Part shown: in pieces, positions 56,946 to 64,000 of the stretch
Layout: the number at the start of each line of letters is the position of its first letter
How positions within the stretch are numbered: position 1 is the first letter of the stretch
NCBI GenBank assembly: GCA_030052745.1
Contig: JANBVO010000011.1
Span: 620,001 to 684,000 of the forward strand
Length of the DNA stretch: 64,000 nt
Direction: 5' to 3'
Source: Pleurostoma richardsiae
Taxonomy: Eukaryota; Ascomycota; Sordariomycetes; Calosphaeriales; Pleurostomataceae
Translations under genes and position numbers: made by a program
The notes under the pieces: generated by a model
What the model saw: the letters and a program-made list of their open reading frames with translations, nothing else
Told to the model about the DNA's origin: nothing
The model's database searches: none

Positions 56946-58564
56946 CTATGGCTCATAAGGGCCTCGAGCTTGGGCTCCAGTCAAGAGCTCAGCTTCTCCT
57001 GACTCCTTGACTAGGTAGATGTCTTCGTGTCTGACACCAAATTTTCCTTCCAGGTAAATACCAGGTTCGTTTGTGAAAGTCATGCCCGGCTGGAGGATAA
57101 CATCCTTGTTCCACTTGTTCAGGTATGGCGACTCGTGAGCTGCGCGAATAGTCAACAAGATTTGTCCGGTTCCCACGAGGGGCATAGGCAGTACGTTACC
57201 TTTAATGCCTATTCCATGACCCAGCCTATGAGTGAAACCATAACCGTACCCTGCCTCTTCTATGACGGTCCTTGCAGCAATATCCACGCTGGCGGCACTA
57301 TTATTCGGCTTGAAGGCGCCAGCGGCAGCATTCTGAGCGTCTAGGACGATTTGCCAGACCTTCAGCTTCTCGGCGCGGGTTGATGGGCTCGAGGTTTTCC
57401 CCGCCTCATCATAGTTCCGAAGAAGACCCTCTAGGATAGGATGACACGTGGCCGGAGGATCAATGAAGAAACTGCGACAAATATCCGAACTGTAGCCAAG
57501 ATAATGCGCCCCAACATCGATGACAACCATGCTTTCAGGCGTCAGCTTCTTCCAGCCAGTGACGAACCCTCCGTGAGGAAGCGCTCCGTGTTCTTCGAAG
57601 AGCACAATGTTGAAGAATAGCGAGAAGCCAATCGAGAGCAGAGCATTGTTCAAGATATCGGTTACTTCGTCCTCGGTGAGGCCGGGAACCAGGCATGGCC
57701 TCATAGCGCGAACCGCGACTACGGTTCCCGTGTTCACCGCCCGAATCAGCTCAACTTCAGCCGGACTCTTCAGCTGCCGGACCAGCTCGACTTCAGGGCC
57801 CAGGCCAACGGTCTCGAAGCCGGCCTTGTCAAGGCCGCGGACAATGAAGTCCCGAATCTCTTCGTCGACCATAAGCTTGGGCGTCTTTCCTTCCATGCCA
57901 CTGAAGAGGCGGGACTTGATCAGTGTCTCGTAGGGGTTCCAGTGCTCTTCCCATATCACGATGTCGAGCTGCTCCTCTTGAGAAGGGATGCCTAGCATTC
58001 GAACGCGTCCTTCCTCAAAATGGGGAGCCAAGAAGGCAGTCTTGGCGGTGATTGAGCCGGATTCCCCTTCTTCGGGCAACACAACCATCAGAAACGGGCG
58101 CTCCTCGGGCTCCCAAGGCTCCCAATCCACCTGTGAGATGTTTCCATAGTATCTAATCAAGCTATTAGCACGACTTGTGAGATGGGGTATCGTCAGTATC
58201 CTCACTGGAAGGTATATCCGGGCTCTAGCACAAAGGCGTCGACGCCGGAATCAACCAGTGCACGTGCCAGCCGGTCACGGCGATCGAGGAACTCTTCGGT
58301 CTTGATAGGCACTGCCGAGTCGAGGAATGAAAGGTTGGCATGAAGATTGTCTATCGCGCACTGCTGGACGCTCCCGAGGACAGACGCGGACGGTCTTGCA
58401 TTTCTCAGCTGGGACAGCGGAAGACCGACTTTCAAGGTGGCCAGAGCAAAGAGCCCTGCGCACAGTATGACCGCGGTCTTGCACTTACGTGACAGGGATC
58501 GTCTAATTGAAGCGGGGACACGCGGTTGCCCGGCGGCATCCGAGTCTCCAGCGACCTTCGACAT
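56946..58564 (-). CDS. Membrane-anchored M24 metallopeptidase (Xaa-Pro type)
   Basis: Three exons: 58564-58206, 58152-57200 and 57139-56946; 501 residues. A short basic N-terminus is followed by one hydrophobic segment (AVILCAGLFALATLKVGL), so it is probably a type II membrane protein with the enzyme outside the cytosol. The pita-bread catalytic domain has all five metal ligands in order: Asp in VVIDVGAHY, Asp in YSSDICRSF, His in LGHGIGIKAHE, Glu in TNEPGIYL and Glu in VRHEDIYLV. Both introns are GT-AG, and the 3' one restores IGIKAHESPYL. M24 relatives cleave X-Pro or N-terminal residues. Start chosen as the only ATG upstream of the anchor. Substrate unknown. Confidence 0.92.
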
Positions 58565-59640
58565 GATAAAAGATGCCGTTGTTCCCTGATGGAAGGGGAT
58601 CAGCGACAGGATCCAGTCGAAGAAGGATAAACTCCCAAACGGGTGAGGCTCTGCGGGAAAGGAAACGCAGAACACAGCAGCCCTCGATGTTCCTGACTAA
58701 AGGTCGCCAAGCTAGCCCTAGTTCGACTACGACGCCTCAGCAACGAGCCATTTCACCTATCAGGTAAGTCTAGCCGGCATTGACCGGGTCCCGGGACGCA
58801 AGAGAACGGCTGAGTGGGCCGGTGACTCGGCATGCGTTGCCGGCGGCGGCCTTCGGCAGGCAATTTCCTGATCCCGGCCGTGAGCGAACTCGCGATTCTT
58901 ATCCTATTGTGGCCTACCACCGGTGATTAGGGGCCCCATCCCATGTTAAGAGCAAGACATCGATGGTATAGGGCATCGCAGGGACATCGCAATGAAGAGC
59001 CGATGTTACGCCGCCAAACGTCGATGCGTTGCATTCCTGTTTGGCACTGATGTTTGTTCTCCCTACGCTTTTCGGTGTCAGGGAACTTTGAGGATAAACA
59101 ATAACCCCCCTGCCCGAGATTGTAGGACTGACAGACCCCCGCAACCGCCATGTATCTCCTACACCCATCAATGAGCGGAGCTCACCGCATCCCTCGAATC
59201 CATAGGATATGAGAATGACTCGCGATTCGCGAAAGAGTGCAAGCCCCCTCCCCTCCTCTTGGGCCATTTGAGGTAAGTCTCATAAGGTGATGGCTTATCC
59301 GCCACGAGTCTTCTCTATGCGGGGAGTTTATTTTCCTCTCATGATTCCCCTTAGTGCGACCGCGTAGATATTCCTATCGGGTCCAAGGCCGATTCGTTCA
59401 AGACGACTATCTACCGGACCGGTGGAGCTGTATCGGGGCGTGAACGGTGATACCTTGTTCCCACCCACCAGGGGTGCGATAGCAGTCGTTATTGCCACTA
59501 TCTGGGATCCTGTGTGGCTACGAGCGCTGGAAGAAGGTCTTAAGAAGGCACAGTGTGCTGCCACACTCATAACTTCCTTGAGCAGACACCCTGACGTGTT
59601 TCAACCGACGATCACCTGTGTCAACTCGTACAGTCCAGCC
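58565..59640. promoter_or_regulatory. Divergent intergenic, M24 and MFS genes
   Basis: About 1.1 kb between start codons; holds both promoters. No gene, repeat or RNA recognised. Confidence 0.4.
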
Positions 59641-61371
59641 ATGGCCAGCGTCCAAGACGAGGTGACCCCGGCGCCGGCTCCGGCCGAAGATCAGATCACC
59701 GGCGAAGAGAAGAAGAATGAAGTTTACCGTGTCAGGACCAGCGTCGACGACGCTGAGATCCTGCCCAGCAGGGATCCAGAGAAGACCTACTTCAGCAAAC
59801 TTTCCGTGTGGCTGATGGTGCTCTTCTCGGGACTGGCTATCGGCTCCGACGGATAGTAAGACCATGCTGGCCCTATACCAATCGCCATCTTCTTGTCTGT
59901 TCTGACACAATCCTCCAGCAATGCCGCCGTCATCGGCAATGTCGAGCTGTTGCTCGCCATCCTCTACCCGGACGCCCTGACCGACTCTATCTACACGCGC
60001 CTTTCCAACGCCTTCCTCATAGGCATGATCATCGGCATGCTGGGTTTTGGTGTGTTCGTCGACCAGCTCGGCCGAAAGACCGGCGCTGTCGCCACCACGG
60101 TTCTGCTCGTGCTCGGCATCATCCTGTCCACCGCCGCCAGTGGCACCTCACCCACCGGCATGTTCTGGATGCTTATCGTTGCGCGCGGCATCGCCGGCGT
60201 TGGTGCTGGCGGCGAGTATCCCGTCTCGGGCGCGGGCGCCATCGAGGCCACCGACGAGAGCGGCGCCTACCGCAAGCGCCGCGGCTTCATGTTCGCCATG
60301 CTGGCCGACCTGTCCGCCAGCTTGGGCTACGTGTGGGGCGGCTTGGTGCCCCTGCTGCTCCTGCTGTGCGTCGGGCAGAAGCAGAGCAAGTTCGACATCG
60401 TATGGCGCACGTCGTTCGCCCTCGGCCTAGTACCGCCACTGGTCATCTTCTGGTTCCGGCTGCGCATGGCAGTGTCGACGGCGTACCGCAAGTCGGCCAT
60501 GCGCAAGCAGCGCACGCCGTACTGGCTGGCGTTCAAGAGGTACTGGCGCCCGCTGGTGGGTGCTGCGTCGACGTGGTTCCTCTACAACTGGATCAGCATC
60601 CCCTTTGGTATTTTTAGCTCTACCATAATGTCCAGGATGAACGTCGGAGACAGCCTCATCAAGAACCTGGGATGGGGAGTCGTCATCAACTGCTTCTACA
60701 TCCCTGGCCCCTTCTTGGGTGGATACCTCTCGGACCGTATCGGGAGACGGCAGACTATGGCTCTGGGATTCGGGATGCAGGCCGTCTTAGGCTTTGTCCT
60801 TGGCGGCGCAATGGGTCCCATCCAGAGCGTGTTCCCCCTGTTCGTCGTGCTGTATGGCATCTTCTTGACTCTCGGAGAAGTCGGACCGGGAAGGCAAGTC
60901 GCGCTCTCCGAAATTCGTCACGAATACCACTAATACTTAACGTAGCACTGTTGTACTGACGGCTTCTGAATGCTTCCCAACCTCCATCAGGGGTCAAATG
61001 ATGGGCTTTGTTTCAGCTTGGTCGAAGGCAGGAGCAGCGATTGGAACTCAGGTATGCCTAGCCCTCACACGAAAGAGTATTAGGTGATGACATTGTGTCT
61101 GATAAACTTCTACTAGGTCTTCACTGCCATTCTCAATGCTTACTCTGACGACTCGTCGAAAGGCGATCAGGTAGCATTTCTCGTTGGCTCCGCCTTCGCA
61201 GTCCTTGGTGCAGCCATTGCTTTGTTCGTGATCCCAGATGTCTCCCGGAGGCTCGGGGATGATGACGAGGCCTGGAAGGCGTATCTCGCCGAGAATGGAT
61301 GGGAGGCCAATTGGGGTGACACCGTCACGAAGGACCCGACCGGCGTCGTGCTCAACCGCGTCGTCTCCTAG
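59641..61371 (+). CDS. MFS permease, Git1/Pho84 type
   Basis: Four exons: 59641-59855, 59919-60893, 60991-61051 and 61117-61371; 501 residues. Motifs of the phosphate/glycerophosphodiester branch: IGSDGYNAAVIGNVELL in helix 1, FGVFVDQLGRKTG between helices 2 and 3, GVGAGGEYPVSGAGAIEATDE in helix 4-5, a basic central loop (YRKSAMRKQRTPYW), and a C-terminal half with GGYLSDRIGRRQTM and GEVGPG. Relatives import phosphate or glycerophosphoinositol/-choline with protons. Intron 2 starts with GC (AAG-GCAAGT at 60892), an unusual but accepted donor; it joins EVGPGR to GQMMGFVS. N-terminal 50 residues are cytosolic. Substrate not decidable. Confidence 0.9.
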
Positions 61372-61821
61372 TTTAGGGCCACAGTTGATATCGTGGATAT
61401 GTCGCGACGATACGGATGCCGTTGTATTTTGGGAGTTCGGTGAAAGGAGTTCACTTATAATAAATGCGCACAAGTAGCAACCAAGCCCCTAAGTGTCACG
61501 TATATGCTTTTTTTGGCTCAATTCGACCATCCCGGTGAGTCTGCTAAAGTGAGCCTTTCCAAGACATAGTCAGCGTTGGCATATTCTGCATGGCAAGTCT
61601 TATTGTACATGCTTTCTGTGCCTAATTATGTCGCTCTGGGACTAGTGTTAGGGACGAGAGGAGACGCCTAGGGAAGTGGTAAGGCGTGTCTAGCTTCGCT
61701 TTCTTGGGCGGTTTGGTCCCCTTTAACTTGCGCTTCGGAGCAAGTATGCTCATGCTTGGCTTACAGGGAAGATATAATTTGCCGGGGGGTGGGAGGGGGA
61801 GAGTCGACCTGGTCGAGGCTG
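61372..61821. other. Intergenic between convergent genes
   Basis: 3' ends of the permease gene and the subtilase gene. Nothing else seen. Confidence 0.5.
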
Positions 61822-64000
61822 TCACTCTCCATACATATCTTCCAGAGCCCGTGAGATGGTCTCACAAACATGAGTCCTCGCCGTCAACCTCTTCTTCCCG
61901 GGATCGTCTTCCGGGGTCTCCGGCGGTAGCACCTTCCACGGAGCGATGCAATGATATCCGTTGTCGACTGCGCCTCTGACCATCTTGGAGAAGACAGCCG
62001 ACATTCCCTCCACTGTGTGTAGAGACTCAACACAGCGGATCTGCTCGCAGGCGTCTTTCTGCCGGGAGAAATCAAGGATCCGCCCCGCGAGTGCCGCTCC
62101 GATCATCGTAGCGAAAGATGTCCCAGAGAGTGGCTTGTCTCCACCTGCACGATTTAATAATGACGGGTCTAAGGGTGGCAGCACAACGTTCTCCCCCAGG
62201 ACCGCAAAGCTGTATCTCGCTACACCGGACGGCGAAGGATTGAAGGTTGGAGAGCATCTGACGTTGGCATCGGTGGAGAACATGCACAGCAGCTTCCCCG
62301 AGATGTAGAGCCTGCCTGGAAAAGCTATCTCCGTGACGTTGCCGTAGTTCGACGCGGCGGCGAAAATCAAGACGTGTGACCGGTTTGCCTCGTCGATGGC
62401 TCTGATCATGTCTCTGTTGCTGGACTTGAACCCTGAAGGCATGACAATTATATCGACTTTCCACACATCAATCGCATGATCAATCGCCTGGTATCGGATC
62501 AGCAACGTCGTAGATGAGTGTTGGTGTAGGTGTAGTTGCGGAACATACGCACCTGAGCCATTAGAGTCGCCGTGGTCGCGGTAGCGGTGGAACTCTCGAA
62601 CACCCTTGCGACGTAGATCTCAGCCATGTTGTACACCTTCTGTATCAGGCGGACTGCGTGTGTCCCGTGAAGCGTACGGTCTTGCCAGTCGTCGCTGTCC
62701 CGGTCTACAAAGTCCTCGTAGCCCCCCTTGACAGACTCGGCGTAGCACTCGTGGACACCTGTATCGAGTATTGCTATCTTTGTCGGTCTGTATTGGTAAC
62801 CTTTCTCCTTAGGCTTCCCGCGAAGAACAGAGTTTAGCCTGTCGAGTTCTTGAAACCAGACGTCCGAGGAGAATCTTGGAGCACTGATTCTGTCAGTAGC
62901 GTGCAACCTCGGTTTTAGGGCTCTTCTGTAGTGGAAGACTTACTAGCTCGCCATCACGGAGTCCGGCAATGGAGTGGCGGATGGTGATACGCCCAATTTT
63001 CCAGCTGATATGCCAGTCGCTACTCCATGGCGCGGGAGGACATCCGGAATGGACGCATACGGATAAGCCATTAACGTGTAAGGGGCTGGCTGGTAAGACG
63101 CATGCGTCCAACATGCCTCATGTGACAAAGTTGAGCAATGCGGCATCAAATAAGGGATGGGCGCTGGTTGGATCGGCTGAGGGGAGACGAGATTGTGGTT
63201 CTCCTCCCTCTCGATGTGCTCAGGCACGACTGCGCGATCGATTTCGACAGCACGAATTCTGGAATGGTCAGGATCGCCCCATGCGTTCCTATAAAGAGCT
63301 TGAAGCGGGTTCACAATGCTCTTCTCCAACGTATCGCGCAATGAGTCCGTGTCATTTAGGTGAACCTTGAAGATGTCAGGAGTGAGGCAGAGGCCGACGA
63401 CGTCTTTGAAGGAAGGAAAGGTATCCTTCCTATCCCAGAGGCCAGTCTTCTCGAACACTTCCATGGCGGCTATATGGTCGGCATTAACAGATGGTCGCCC
63501 ATCGTGGCCCAGGCACTCAGGTGGTCTGAAATCTTCGATGCTGATGCCAAGCTCTATCTCAAGCAGCATGATGCCAAGAGCGAGTATCTTTGGAAAAAGA
63601 TGTGATCTGAATACAGAATCATCTTCCTCAGATGGTAAAGTAGTCTGGAAGTGTGCGGATAGGAACGGCTCGTTGACAAATATACCTTGCGGTGTAGTCG
63701 AGCGTCGCTCAAACATAAAGTGAACCGTTTCCTTGGTCCACTCGCTCTGCATCCAGTCGGAGTCGTAGAAGAGCCAAGCCGCCTTGGCGAGGAAGTACGA
63801 CAGGAGGAGCCTCATCTTCCGCGGGAGCACCGCAGCGCTCAACAGTTCGGCGAGGGATATGCTGGACGTGCTTAACAGAAACCCCTGAGAAAGAGGTCCG
63901 GGTCCCTTAAGCACAAGGCCGGCCTCTGATACCGCGAGCTTGAGCTGAGATCGATTCCGGTTCGTGATGAGCTCGCAGAATCTATCTATTGAAATGACTC
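61822..64000 (-). CDS. DUF7580-subtilase (S8) protein, 5' end outside window
   Basis: Partial gene: exons 64000-62944 (open at the window edge), 62883-62553 and 62487-61822; 684 codons seen. The N-terminal part matches the DUF7580 type (LAELLSAAVLPRKMRLLLSY, then WLFYDSDWMQSEWTKETVHF, and FPKILALGIMLLEIELG). The C-terminal part is a peptidase S8 domain with an intact triad: Asp in KIAILDTGVH, His in LHGTHAVRLI, Ser in LSGTSFATMIGAALAG, and the oxyanion Asn in AAASNYGN. No signal peptide or propeptide is visible, so it is probably cytosolic, unlike digestive subtilases. The first intron needs the AATCAG acceptor (62884); the closer GACAG would create a stop. In fungi such combinations are associated with NLR-like immunity and allorecognition genes; its role here is unproven. 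Confidence 0.85.

Noticed and set aside
62884-62890. GACAG as acceptor of the first subtilase intron
   Set aside because: It would create a TAA stop at the junction; the next AG keeps the frame.

Overview
This is a stretch of nuclear DNA from a filamentous ascomycete (Pezizomycotina), most likely a plant-associated Sordariomycete. The reasons are gene content and structure: genes split by short 50-175 nt GT-AG introns with CTNAC-like branch sites, two Zn2Cys6 regulators, HET-domain proteins, a gEgh16-type appressorium-associated secreted protein, GPI-anchored GH76, and a transposon with RIP-type C-to-T decay. No RNA gene, CRISPR array or bacterial-style operon was seen. I assembled exons by reading splice sites and checking that every joined reading frame closes; all multi-exon models below are divisible by three.

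Layout. 0.3-10.1 kb: 5-oxoprolinase (minus) and an allantoate-permease-type MFS transporter (plus) share a 517-bp promoter with GATA motifs, and a Zn2Cys6 regulator follows. 11.7-15.3 kb: a large HET protein and a secreted nucleoside-deaminase-like protein. 16.0-25.5 kb: a maltose/hexose-type MFS transporter diverges from a GH78 alpha-L-rhamnosidase gene that is broken twice, by an in-frame stop and by a 4,043-bp Tc1-type transposon with 98-bp inverted repeats and a TA target duplication. 25.7-29.9 kb: a D-2-hydroxyacid dehydrogenase, an M20 peptidase and the gEgh16-like secreted protein. 31.6-39.9 kb: an immunity-like cluster with a small conserved-looking protein, a protein kinase, a HET protein and a second, related protein kinase. 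40.8-45.4 kb: an APC amino-acid/GABA/choline permease and an ammonium transporter diverge from one promoter with four GATA motifs. 47.1-61.4 kb: a second Zn2Cys6 regulator, a GPI-anchored GH76 mannanase (Dfg5/Dcw1 type), a SUR7/PalI-like tetraspan protein, a membrane-anchored M24 peptidase and a Git1/Pho84-type MFS permease. 61.8 kb to the end: a DUF7580-subtilase gene that runs off the right edge.

How it fits together. Three divergent pairs look like small functional units: oxoproline use, nitrogen uptake, and rhamnoside uptake plus cleavage (the last now dead). HET, kinase and DUF7580-subtilase genes are the kinds of gene that act in fungal self/non-self recognition, and four of them lie in the right two thirds of the window with a fifth at 11.7 kb. 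The best candidates for undescribed biology are the oversized Tc1 element with an antisense passenger gene, and the kinase-HET-kinase cluster.
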